This document shows, in pieces, positions 6,360 through 13,473 of a stretch of DNA of 13,734 nt (position 1 is its first letter; every line of letters starts with the position of its first letter). The notes beneath the pieces were generated by a model. That model was not told where the DNA came from, ran no database searches, and worked only from the letters and a program-made list of their open reading frames with translations. The stretch is from the NCBI GenBank assembly GCA_018399375.1, contig JAGYOV010000009.1:1-13734 (forward strand). The letters are read 5' to 3'. Source of the stretch: Dehalococcoidia bacterium. GTDB lineage: Bacteria > Chloroflexota > Dehalococcoidia > GIF9 > AB-539-J10. Both the position numbers and the translations under genes were made by a program.

Positions 6360-9300
6360 TTATGCAGATAGTTCATCAGGATAGCGGACAAAAATATGGG
6401 GTTGGAATTCATCTTGTATCTCTTGCATAGCGGATATCATTGCGGGACAACATTCTGCCCTTATCTCTGGCATGTCCAGCTCAGTAGTTTCATGCCCACT
6501 CACCACAACCATTCTCACCTGGCATTCACCAGGATATCGCCTCAGGAGATGCACAACTTGGTGGAGGCATTCGATATCCTTATCTTCATCATCAGATTGG
6601 TTGATCTCTATCACCAGCCTGCTCTCTTTCGTAGTTTCATCTCCTAAGTCTTCCTCATACTCTTTTTCCTCATACTGTTGAGAATAGGCAGGATCATTTT
6701 CATCACTCTCTTCAACGCCATTCTGTCCCAACTGCTGGTAATACTGTACCTCCTGGCAATTCAATTGGGCCGCGCCGTTCCTTACTCTAACCATGCCCTT
6801 GAGAGTAAGAACATTCCCTTCCTCCCACAGCTTCCAGGTGCTGTTATACACCCTTGGCCATACATTAACTCCGATCTCTCCATCCAGGTCTTCCAGAGTA
6901 GCTACAATGAACATTTGCCCCTCACGCGTATAGGCCTTGCGCACTCCAGTTAACAGGCCACTAACAGCCACCTCCTTGCCCTCCATATCAGATCCAATAT
7001 CACCGCAGCCAGCAACATCGGTCCCCGCTATGCCTCGAAAGGACAAATCAATTACCTGTGAAAAATAGACTCCGGATAGTTCCTTCTCCCAGGATAATTT
7101 ATTCTTAATGGAGACATCGTCTTCTCTATCCATGCCTTCCCAGGAAGCCGTGATAGAACCCACGTCCCCCAATAAACCAAACATGTCCGTTTGCCCTGCC
7201 TCTTTCGATCTCCTGGCATTATGTGCCGTGGATATCATCTTATCCACTGAATCTAGCATAACTTTGCGATTCCCAAGGCCATCAAATGCGCCTACTTTGA
7301 TTAAACTCTCAAGCACTTTCTTATTGACACCGTGCAGCTGGGCCCGATGGCAGAAATCATCTACCGTCTTAAAAACGCCGCCTTCTTTGCGGGCTTTCAC
7401 TATTCCTTCAACTGGAGCGCGCCCTACATTTTTAACAGCAGACATGCTAAAGCGAATGCAGGCAACGCCATCTGCATCCTCTAAAACGAAATCTACATCA
7501 CTTTTATTAATATCGGGAGGCAGCACCTTTATTCCCAGCCTGCGGCATTCAGAAACCGCCAGATGGACTTTTTCCATGTTATCATAATAGGTATTGAGAA
7601 AAGCGGTCATATATTCAGCAGGATAATTAGCCTTGAGATATGCAGTGCGGTAAGCAATGAGAGCATAGCTTATGCTGTGAGCTTTGTTGAAAGCATAGCC
7701 AGCAAATGGTTCAATTAGAGCAAAAACTTCGTGGGCAATTTCCGATGGTATATCCTTTTTTCTGGCCCCAGCTATGAAATTGCGCTTCTCTTTTTTCATT
7801 ACCGCAGCTATCTTCTTGCCCATAGCCTTACGAAGGATATCCGCCTGCCCCAGGCTATACCCTCCTAAAGCCTGCGCAATAAACAAGACCTGCTCCTGAT
7901 ATACAATGACTCCATACGTCTCTTCCAGAATCTCCCTCAAGGCAGAATGGGAATAATGAATAGGTAGAAGCCCCTGCTTGGATTTAATAAAGGTAGGAAT
8001 TTGCTCCATTGGGCCAGGTCGGTAGAGCGCTATCATGGCAGCGACATCACCAAAGTTGCTGGGCTTCAACTCCTTAATATAGCGGCGCATTCCACTGCTC
8101 TCCAATTGAAAGATACACCTGGTTTCTCCCGAGGCAAGCAGGTTAAAAGTATTGGCATCATCCAGAGGGATATGTTGCAGATCCAGGGAAATGCCTCTAC
8201 TATAACCAATAATTTCTATGGCCTTACCCAGAATAGTTAAATTAGATAATCCCAGGAAGTCCATTTTAAGAAGCCCCAGCCGTGCAACATTTCCCATGTG
8301 ATACTGCGTCATAGATAAGTGATTTTCCTGCCTTCCGGCCATTTGCAGGGGCACGTAGTTGATCAAAGGATCTCGGGATATAACAACACCGGCAGCATGA
8401 GTACTGGCGTGCCTGACATTTCCCTCCAACTTTCTGGCTGAATCAATCAAATTCCGCACGACTTCATCCTGTGAGTACATATCGTGCAACTCATTACTTT
8501 CCTCCAGTGCCCTACCAAGCGTTATCGCTAAATCTGTCGGTATAAGCTTCGCCACCCTATCGCCAATAGCATAGGGTAACCCTAGAGCTCTGCCCGTATC
8601 CCTTACCGCCGCTCTGGCGCCTAAAGTGCCAAAGGTTATTATCTGTGCTACATGATCAACTCCATATTTACGAGTAACATATGAAAGCACTTCATCGCGG
8701 CGGTCATCTTGAAAATCCATATCGATATCTGGCATCTCACGGCGTTCTATGTTGAGAAAGCGCTCAAAAACAAGGCGGTACTCCAGCGGATCGATATCCG
8801 TAATCCCCAGGCAGTAAAGCACTATGCTGGCTGCAGCGCTGCCCCTCACGCCAAAATAAATGCCCTGTTCCCGAACGAAAGAGGCTATATCCCAGACAAC
8901 GAGGAAATAATCAGCAAAGTGCGTCTCCTTAATGACTTCCAATTCGTAACTCAAACGCTCTCTGATCTCAGGAGTAACATCTTGATATCGCTTTCCCACT
9001 CCTCGCCAGCAAAGCTCTTCCAGAAGGCCCTCGGCTGTCTTGCCCTCTGGCAATGCCACCTGAGGCAGGTGAAGTTCACTAAAGTCCAATTCCAGCTGGC
9101 ACATATCAGCAATCAGCCGGGTATTATCCACCGCCTGAGGCAAATCCTCAAACATGGCCTCTACCTCTTCCTGACTCCGCAAATAGAAGAAGTCGCCGAC
9201 CATTTTAAGCCTCTTCTCATCGTTGACAGTAGAATTTGTCTGTATACACAATAGAAGGTCATGAGCAGAAGCATCTTCTTTATAGATATAGTGAACATCA

Positions 9301-9908
9301 AAAGTAGCTACGGGAGGAATACCCAACTTATCAGATAGTAGAACAAGCTCCCTGCTGAGATGCTCTAGCTCAGGAGTAGGATGCCTCTGGATCTCGATAA
9401 AATAATTCTCAAAATTTTCCTTATACCACAAGGCCGCTTCAGCTGCTTCAGCAGGGCGATTAGCCAGGATAAGCTGGGAGGGCTCTCCCTGAGCACATCC
9501 GGAAAGAGCTATGAGACCTTCGCTATGAAGTTTGAGAAGTTCCTTATCCACCCGAGGTTTATAGTAAAAACCTTCCATATGGCTCCTGGTAACCAGCTGA
9601 ATCAAGTTGCGATACCCTTGTTCATTCTTAGCGAGCAAGGTAAGATGGGTGAGATTCCTTTTGGAGGGATCGCGACTGCGATAATCTCCCGGGGCTACAT
9701 AGACTTCACAACCAATGATCGGCTTTATCCCTGCCTCTTTAGCTGCCAGATAAAAGTCCATTGCGCCATACATGACACCATGGTCAGTAATGGCGAGGCT
9801 ATCCATCCCCAGTTCCTTTGCCCTGGCAATGAGATCGGGAATGTGACACATCCCATCGAGCAAGCTATATTCAGTATGAACGTGAAGGTGAACAAAGTTT
9901 CGCGACAT
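6360..9908 (-). CDS. dnaE: DNA polymerase III alpha subunit
   Basis: This 1182-residue replicative polymerase begins MSRNFVHLHVHTEYSLLDG. An upstream in-frame ATG at 9941 would add 11 residues not usual in the family and would lie upstream of the predicted transcript start, so 9908 is preferred. The N-terminal PHP domain (about 1-270) has HLHVH at 7-11, ITDHG at 40-44, Glu68, His88, Cys138 and Asp204/His206, apparently a full metal site. Polymerase aspartates are Asp396 and Asp398 (PDIDMDF) and Asp550 (KMDFLGL). Tandem HhH and OB (about 975-1055) modules follow, then an acidic low-complexity linker and a final domain ending VRYPDELSA. It is divergent from the Lit-like gene and upstream of aspS. 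No ribosome site is visible at the start. Confidence 0.96.
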   Translation of the reverse strand: MSRNFVHLHVHTEYSLLDGMCHIPDLIARAKELGMDSLAITDHGVMYGAMDFYLAAKEAGIKPIIGCEVYVAPGDYRSRDPSKRNLTHLTLLAKNEQGYRNLIQLVTRSHMEGFYYKPRVDKELLKLHSEGLIALSGCAQGEPSQLILANRPAEAAEAALWYKENFENYFIEIQRHPTPELEHLSRELVLLSDKLGIPPVATFDVHYIYKEDASAHDLLLCIQTNSTVNDEKRLKMVGDFFYLRSQEEVEAMFEDLPQAVDNTRLIADMCQLELDFSELHLPQVALPEGKTAEGLLEELCWRGVGKRYQDVTPEIRERLSYELEVIKETHFADYFLVVWDIASFVREQGIYFGVRGSAAASIVLYCLGITDIDPLEYRLVFERFLNIERREMPDIDMDFQDDRRDEVLSYVTRKYGVDHVAQIITFGTLGARAAVRDTGRALGLPYAIGDRVAKLIPTDLAITLGRALEESNELHDMYSQDEVVRNLIDSARKLEGNVRHASTHAAGVVISRDPLINYVPLQMAGRQENHLSMTQYHMGNVARLGLLKMDFLGLSNLTILGKAIEIIGYSRGISLDLQHIPLDDANTFNLLASGETRCIFQLESSGMRRYIKELKPSNFGDVAAMIALYRPGPMEQIPTFIKSKQGLLPIHYSHSALREILEETYGVIVYQEQVLFIAQALGGYSLGQADILRKAMGKKIAAVMKKEKRNFIAGARKKDIPSEIAHEVFALIEPFAGYAFNKAHSISYALIAYRTAYLKANYPAEYMTAFLNTYYDNMEKVHLAVSECRRLGIKVLPPDINKSDVDFVLEDADGVACIRFSMSAVKNVGRAPVEGIVKARKEGGVFKTVDDFCHRAQLHGVNKKVLESLIKVGAFDGLGNRKVMLDSVDKMISTAHNARRSKEAGQTDMFGLLGDVGSITASWEGMDREDDVSIKNKLSWEKELSGVYFSQVIDLSFRGIAGTDVAGCGDIGSDMEGKEVAVSGLLTGVRKAYTREGQMFIVATLEDLDGEIGVNVWPRVYNSTWKLWEEGNVLTLKGMVRVRNGAAQLNCQEVQYYQQLGQNGVEESDENDPAYSQQYEEKEYEEDLGDETTKESRLVIEINQSDDEDKDIECLHQVVHLLRRYPGECQVRMVVVSGHETTELDMPEIRAECCPAMISAMQEIQDEFQPHIFVRYPDELSA

Positions 9909-9924
9909 CACCCAGATTATAGCA
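9909..9924 (-). promoter_or_regulatory. Extended -10 promoter for dnaE, predicted leaderless transcript
   Basis: On the - strand TGCTATAAT combines a perfect TATAAT (9916-9921) with the TGn extension, which can work without a -35; indeed no -35-like hexamer lies at 16-18 bases. Only 7 bases separate TATAAT from the ATG of dnaE, so the transcript should start at 9909 or 9908, on or next to the start codon. Confidence 0.6.
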
Positions 9925-10022
9925 TGAGCATTTATATGCATCCCGCTTTGCAGATGAAGAAGACCATAGAGTAGAATGTAGCAATCATTAAGATTTTTGC
10001 CCGGTGGTTATTTATAATCTCC

Positions 10023-10724
10023 ATGCCCGCCTTGCTATTCAGCAGCGCTATATGGGGAGGAGCAAGCAGTACTCTACTTTACCAATACGGCTTCCATAAA
10101 TACCATGCAAGCCAAGCCACGGGAATAGATGAAAACCAGCTAGATGAAGTGGCCATAACGATAACCAACTACTTCACCAATAAGATAGAAACACCCCAGA
10201 TGAAGGTAACCGTTCACGGAGAAGAATTTAATCTATTTCACGATTACGAACTTACCCACCTCGATGATGTAAAGAGTTTGTTCCAGGTTGCACACAGAGC
10301 ACAGGTAGCCAGCATAGCCTATATTGTCGCTTATGCACTGATCTTTCTTCTCTGGAGGAGAGAATCATGGAGGGATCTCTCCAGGGGAATAGTTAAGGGG
10401 AGCATAGTTACTCTATGCTTCATATCTATAATAGCTATAATTTCCTTTTTCGGTTTCCAGCAGATTTTCACGACCTTCCATTATCTTGTCTTTGGAGATC
10501 CATCGCAATCGCCATGGATGCTCGATCCCAGCAAAGATTACCTCATCATGCTCTTTCCCGAACCTTTCTGGCAAAACAGCGCCCTTCTCGGAGGTATATC
10601 AATTGCTATTGGAGCCCTCTTACTGGGAGGCATCGCATGGCTTAGTCTACAAATTCACCCGGGGAGAGACAATAATAATTTAGAACAGCAAAACCAACGA
10701 CATCCTGAAAATTCATTGCATTAG
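10023..10724 (+). CDS. DUF1461/TIGR01906 membrane protein, Lit-like (lipoprotein intramolecular transacylase family)
   Basis: From this ATG the protein has 233 residues. Features of the family are LYQYGFHKY near 19-27, ELTHLDDV at 76-83, FHYLVFGDP at 152-160 and DYLIMLFPEPFW at 172-183. Hydrophobic helices lie at about 3-20, 95-111, 125-146 and 186-210. His79 and His153 have nearly the spacing of the two histidines reported as important in Bacillus Lit, an enzyme that moves an acyl chain within lipoproteins to make the lyso form; that activity is inferred here. The frame stays open upstream to base 9975 and encodes IIKIFARWLFIIS, which completes the usual first helix, yet no ATG, GTG or TTG is available there. 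The true start may therefore be ATT at 9987, or the gene may be damaged. It precedes recA by 27 bases. Confidence 0.7.
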   Translation: MPALLFSSAIWGGASSTLLYQYGFHKYHASQATGIDENQLDEVAITITNYFTNKIETPQMKVTVHGEEFNLFHDYELTHLDDVKSLFQVAHRAQVASIAYIVAYALIFLLWRRESWRDLSRGIVKGSIVTLCFISIIAIISFFGFQQIFTTFHYLVFGDPSQSPWMLDPSKDYLIMLFPEPFWQNSALLGGISIAIGALLLGGIAWLSLQIHPGRDNNNLEQQNQRHPENSLH

Positions 10725-10744
10725 AGGATACTTTAAGTTAAGAT
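10716..10744 (+). promoter_or_regulatory. Possible promoter for recA
   Basis: TTGCAT (10716-10721) and TAAGAT (10739-10744) are spaced 17 bases apart, and the hexamer lies 7 bases before the recA ATG, the same offset as at dnaE. The match to consensus is modest (3/6 and 4/6). No ribosome site lies before recA, which fits a leaderless start. The perfect palindrome AGATATCT (10741-10748) covers the -10. I see no recognisable LexA box. Confidence 0.35.
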
Positions 10745-10751
10745 ATCTACA

Positions 10752-11789
10752 ATGACAACAGAGAAACAAAAAGCGGTCGATTTGGCCGTTGAGCAAGTGG
10801 AAAGGCACTTTGGTAAGGGTTCAATTATGCGTCTGGGACAATCTCCACCAATTTCATCTGAAAATGTTATTTCTACGGGATCGCTAAGTTTGGATATGGC
10901 CTTAGGTGTGGGTGGCATACCGCGAGGAAGGATCACTGAGATATTTGGTTCTGAGGCTTCAGGCAAGACAACGCTGGCCCAGCACCTGATCGCCGAAACT
11001 CAAAAACTTGGGGGCATCGCTGCCTACATAGACGCTGAGCATGCACTGGATCCCAACTACGCCGCCAAATGTGGAGTTAACCTGGATGATTTGCTCATCT
11101 CCCAACCTGATTTTGGCGAGCAGGCACTGGAGATCACCGAGACTCTGGTAAGAAGTGGAGGAGTAGACATAGTGGTCATTGATAGCGTAGCTGCTCTGGT
11201 TCCCAAGGCCGAGATAGAAGGCGATATGGGAGACACGCATGTCGGCCTGCAAGCAAGGTTGATGTCTCAGGCCCTGAGGAAGCTGACATCCGCCATTAGC
11301 CGCTCTAAAACAGCCGTGGTCTTCATTAACCAGCTACGAGAGAAAGTGGGCATCATTTTCGGCAATCCAGAGGTAACTCCTGGGGGCAGAGCACTCAAAT
11401 TTTACAGCTCGGTGCGCATAGACCTTAGAAAGGGCGAAACCATAAAACAGGGCACAGAGATAATTGGCAACAGAGTAAAGGCCAAGGTAGTCAAAAACAA
11501 GATGGCACCACCTTTTCACAATGCTATTTTCGACATCATGTTTGGCCAGGGCATAAGCAAAGAGGGCGACCTGCTCGAACTTGGAGTATCCATGGAAAAG
11601 ATAAAGAAATCAGGAGCTTTCTTTACTTACGGTGAAACCAAGTTGGGTCAGGGAAGAGAAAACGCGAAGGAATATCTGAAGAGTCATGCCGAGATCGCAG
11701 CACAAATAGAGCAGGAGATTCGTTCATCCGCCTCTATGCCCAGTTCTCCTTACCTCGAGACGGAAACACCTGCGGCCGATGATGAGTGA
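10752..11789 (+). CDS. recA: Recombinase RecA
   Basis: This 345-residue protein forms the ATP-dependent filament on single-stranded DNA for homologous recombination and induces the SOS response through LexA cleavage. Walker A is GSEASGKT at 66-73 (usually GPESSGKT; the Pro to Ser change is unusual but the lysine and threonine are kept). Glu96 in DAEHALD is the catalytic glutamate position and Walker B is VVIDSV at 141-146. Loop L1 is around 156-165 and loop L2 around 193-212 (GNPEVTPGG). The C-terminal tail is short and acidic (AADDE). The stop overlaps recX by 4 bases. No Shine-Dalgarno precedes the ATG, but the conserved N-terminus (GKGSIMRLG at 21-29) confirms the frame. Confidence 0.97.
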   Translation: MTTEKQKAVDLAVEQVERHFGKGSIMRLGQSPPISSENVISTGSLSLDMALGVGGIPRGRITEIFGSEASGKTTLAQHLIAETQKLGGIAAYIDAEHALDPNYAAKCGVNLDDLLISQPDFGEQALEITETLVRSGGVDIVVIDSVAALVPKAEIEGDMGDTHVGLQARLMSQALRKLTSAISRSKTAVVFINQLREKVGIIFGNPEVTPGGRALKFYSSVRIDLRKGETIKQGTEIIGNRVKAKVVKNKMAPPFHNAIFDIMFGQGISKEGDLLELGVSMEKIKKSGAFFTYGETKLGQGRENAKEYLKSHAEIAAQIEQEIRSSASMPSSPYLETETPAADDE

Positions 11790-12280
11790 ATTCCAACCAA
11801 GAATTATCAGATGAAGCTATTCTGCAACGATGTCTTGATAGCGCTTATCGCTATCTCAGCTATCGCGCGCGCAGCGAGTTCGAACTGAGACAGCATTTAC
11901 TCAAGCGTGGCTTCTCCAGCGAAACCATCGATAAGGCCATAGCCAGCCTCAAGCATCAGGACCTAATTGATGACCTGGCTTTCGCTCAGTTCTGGAGAGA
12001 TAGCCGCCTTTCATCCAACCCCAAGAGCAAGAGGCTAATGTCGCTGGAGTTGAAAGGCAAGGGTGTATCGCAGAAAGTCATAGAACGCGTCCTCGAAGAA
12101 GTAAATGACGAAGAAGTTGCCCTCGCAGCAAGTCGCCGCCGATTGCACCTGTTATCTCACCTGGAATATCCTCAATTCCAGAAGCGTCTTTCAAACTATC
12201 TTGCCTATCGAGGCTTCAGTTATGAGACTATAAGGGCAACGGTAAAACTGCTGTGGCAGGGAAACCAGGGGGAAACTTGA
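11786..12280 (+). CDS. recX: Regulatory protein RecX
   Basis: This 164-residue helical protein limits RecA filament growth. Family marks are the repeated three-helix segments with ARSEFELRQHLLKRGFSSE (helix pair with the R-S-x-x-E-L pattern), the LIDDLAFAQFWRDSR block and the later FQKRLSNYLAYRGFSYETI repeat. It starts on GTG in a GTGA overlap with the recA stop, so the two are almost certainly translated together, the usual recA-recX arrangement. No separate ribosome site is evident. Confidence 0.9.
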   Translation: MNSNQELSDEAILQRCLDSAYRYLSYRARSEFELRQHLLKRGFSSETIDKAIASLKHQDLIDDLAFAQFWRDSRLSSNPKSKRLMSLELKGKGVSQKVIERVLEEVNDEEVALAASRRRLHLLSHLEYPQFQKRLSNYLAYRGFSYETIRATVKLLWQGNQGET

Positions 12281-12306
12281 GAAAAGCATTGCCTTTCGCT
12301 TACAAT
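12277..12306 (+). promoter_or_regulatory. Promoter for tRNA-Ile
   Basis: TTGAGA (12277-12282, 5/6 to consensus) and TACAAT (12301-12306, 5/6) are spaced 18 bases apart. The -35 overlaps the recX stop codon. Transcription should start near 12313, giving a 5' leader of about 28 bases to be removed by RNase P. Confidence 0.6.
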
Positions 12307-12340
12307 ATAGCTGTTGCTATCACATAAGCAGCGAGCAGTT

Positions 12341-12417
12341 GGGCCATTAGCTCAGTCGGTTAGAGCACAGTCCTGATAAGACTGGGGTCCGTGGTTCGAG
12401 TCCACGATGGCCCACCA
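12341..12417 (+). tRNA. tRNA-Ile (anticodon GAT)
   Basis: A full cloverleaf can be drawn: acceptor GGGCCAT with ATGGCCC, D-arm GCTC/GAGC around AGTCGGTTA, anticodon stem CAGTC/GACTG with loop CTGATAA (anticodon GAT), variable loop GGGTC, and T-arm CGTGG/CCACG around TTCGAGT. The body is 74 bases with discriminator A at 12414, and the CCA end is encoded at 12415-12417. The anticodon reads ATC and ATT codons. It stands alone, not in an rRNA operon as far as this window shows. Confidence 0.97.
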
Positions 12418-12699
12418 CAATATAGAGGAGGCGATCTGAGCAGACTGTTCCTCGGTGAAGCTACCCCAGTATAAGCGCTATATCATAAAGTAACACATTG
12501 CGCCTGCTTGTTCATCGCTTTTTCCCAAAACTTCCCAAATAAATTCTTCAACGCATTAAGGTAATAATTATCTCTCCTTGCAATTCAAATTCAGCTAATC
12601 CTGACAACCACGTACGCTTGCTCCAGGCCAATCAAGATAATTGCCAATCTTTAATGGGAGTTTACTTAATATAATAGGAATAGCGCCTGTTTTTAAGTG

Positions 12700-12708
12700 T
12701 GTTATACT
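12700..12708 (+). promoter_or_regulatory. Extended -10 promoter for the NUDIX gene
   Basis: TGT followed by TATACT gives an extended -10 (TGnTATACT) with no good -35 at 16-18 bases. Transcription would begin near 12715, leaving a leader of about 60 bases that contains the hairpin at 12726-12764. Another bare TATAAT lies at 12670-12675. Confidence 0.4.
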
Positions 12709-12725
12709 CTAAGGTTAAAAATCAG

Positions 12726-12764
12726 CTGGTGGGCTTTGTCCAGGGCATAGCATTTACCCACCGG
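12726..12764 (+). promoter_or_regulatory. 5'-leader hairpin of the NUDIX gene
   Basis: CTGGTGGG and CCCACCGG form an 8-bp stem with one T-G wobble around a loop of 23 bases. It ends 10 bases before the ATG at 12775, close enough to affect ribosome access, and the region before the ATG has no strong Shine-Dalgarno. It does not match a riboswitch class I know. Confidence 0.35.
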
Positions 12765-12774
12765 AATTAAAGCA

Positions 12775-13383
12775 ATGTCAGGAATTACGAAAGAGGAAAT
12801 TATCAAGGCTCTGCTAAATCGCAAAGTGAAGCGCGTGCTCAACGATGGCCTTACTCCTTCAGCCGTGCTCGTCCCTCTATTTCACATAGAAGAACAACAT
12901 TACCTGCTCTTCACCAGAAGAAGCGAAGGAGTAATTTTCCACAAAGGCGAGATCTGTTTTCCTGGAGGAACCTACAAAGACCAGGACTCAACACTGCTCC
13001 AAACTGCTCTAAGGGAAGCCAGAGAGGAGATAGGGCTGGAAGCCAGAGATGCAGAGATACTGGGAGAACTCGATGACTGCGTAACGCAGAATACGAACTA
13101 CGTCATTTCTCCCTTCGCCGCCTTTATTCCATATCCCTATAACTTCGAATTAGATGGCAGGGAGGTACAGCAAATTATCACCATACCCCTGTCATTCTTG
13201 GTGGATAAAACCTTCTCCGATCAGAATGACTACCCTGCTAGCAAAGATAACCTGAAAGACAGTATATCCTACGAATATGCAGGGTATACGATATTCGGAG
13301 CGACTGCCAGAATCCTGAGGACATTCATCAACATCCTATGTGCTCAAAAACAACAGTTGCTAGAGAATAGCGCCTGTACATAG
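12775..13383 (+). CDS. NUDIX hydrolase, probable CoA pyrophosphatase (NudL/NUDT7 type)
   Basis: This 202-residue protein carries the NUDIX box: a Gly-Gly turn, a spacer, then LREAREEIGL, with Glu and Arg metal and structural residues present. Just before it, LLFTRRSEGVIFHKGEICFPGG fits the NuCoA pattern (L-L-x-T, then R, then G, then FPGG) seen in enzymes that cleave CoA to phosphopantetheine and 3',5'-ADP. The box's first acidic residue is Asp instead of Glu, as in several NudL-type enzymes. The C-terminal half (about 115-185), with PFAAFIPYPY, also fits that group. It probably clears oxidised or excess CoA; another nucleotide diphosphate is possible. It is monocistronic by appearance. Confidence 0.8.
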   Translation: MSGITKEEIIKALLNRKVKRVLNDGLTPSAVLVPLFHIEEQHYLLFTRRSEGVIFHKGEICFPGGTYKDQDSTLLQTALREAREEIGLEARDAEILGELDDCVTQNTNYVISPFAAFIPYPYNFELDGREVQQIITIPLSFLVDKTFSDQNDYPASKDNLKDSISYEYAGYTIFGATARILRTFINILCAQKQQLLENSACT

Positions 13384-13434
13384 AACAAACAGGATAACAA
13401 AATAACAAAGAGTAAATCACCCAAAGTTCTGAAA

Positions 13435-13453
13435 TGCCTGCAGGGCTCAGGCA
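13435..13453 (+). other. Hairpin between the NUDIX gene and the VTT-like gene
   Basis: TGCCTG and CAGGCA form a perfect 6-bp stem around the loop CAGGGCT. It lies 51 bases after the NUDIX stop and 20 bases before the next start codon. No T-run follows, so whether it ends transcription is unclear. Confidence 0.35.
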
Positions 13454-13473
13454 GTTAGAATTCCGAACGCATC

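Larger units (their letters stand above)
12418..12774 (+). other. Intergenic stretch between tRNA-Ile and the NUDIX gene
   Basis: I see no convincing gene in these 357 bases. A weak inverted repeat, GAGGA with TCCTC, lies just after the tRNA, without a T-run. The middle (about 12500-12660) is AT-rich with no long frame. The right third holds the likely NUDIX promoter and a leader hairpin, listed separately. Confidence 0.6.

Noticed and set aside
9381..9974. 197-codon + strand frame opposite the dnaE start, in frame with the Lit-like gene
   Set aside because: It is antisense to the conserved DnaE PHP domain. Only its last codons after 9954 matter, for the start-codon question.
10013..10018. 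TATAAT just before the 10023 ATG as the Lit-like promoter
   Set aside because: Only 4 bases separate it from the ATG, so the transcript would likely start inside the codon; no -35 or TGn extension is present.
12678..13377. A 13-base direct repeat (GAATAGCGCCTGT at 12678-12690 and 13365-13377) flanking the NUDIX gene and its promoter
   Set aside because: About one 13-base match is expected by chance in a window of this length, and no inverted ends or transposase accompany it.
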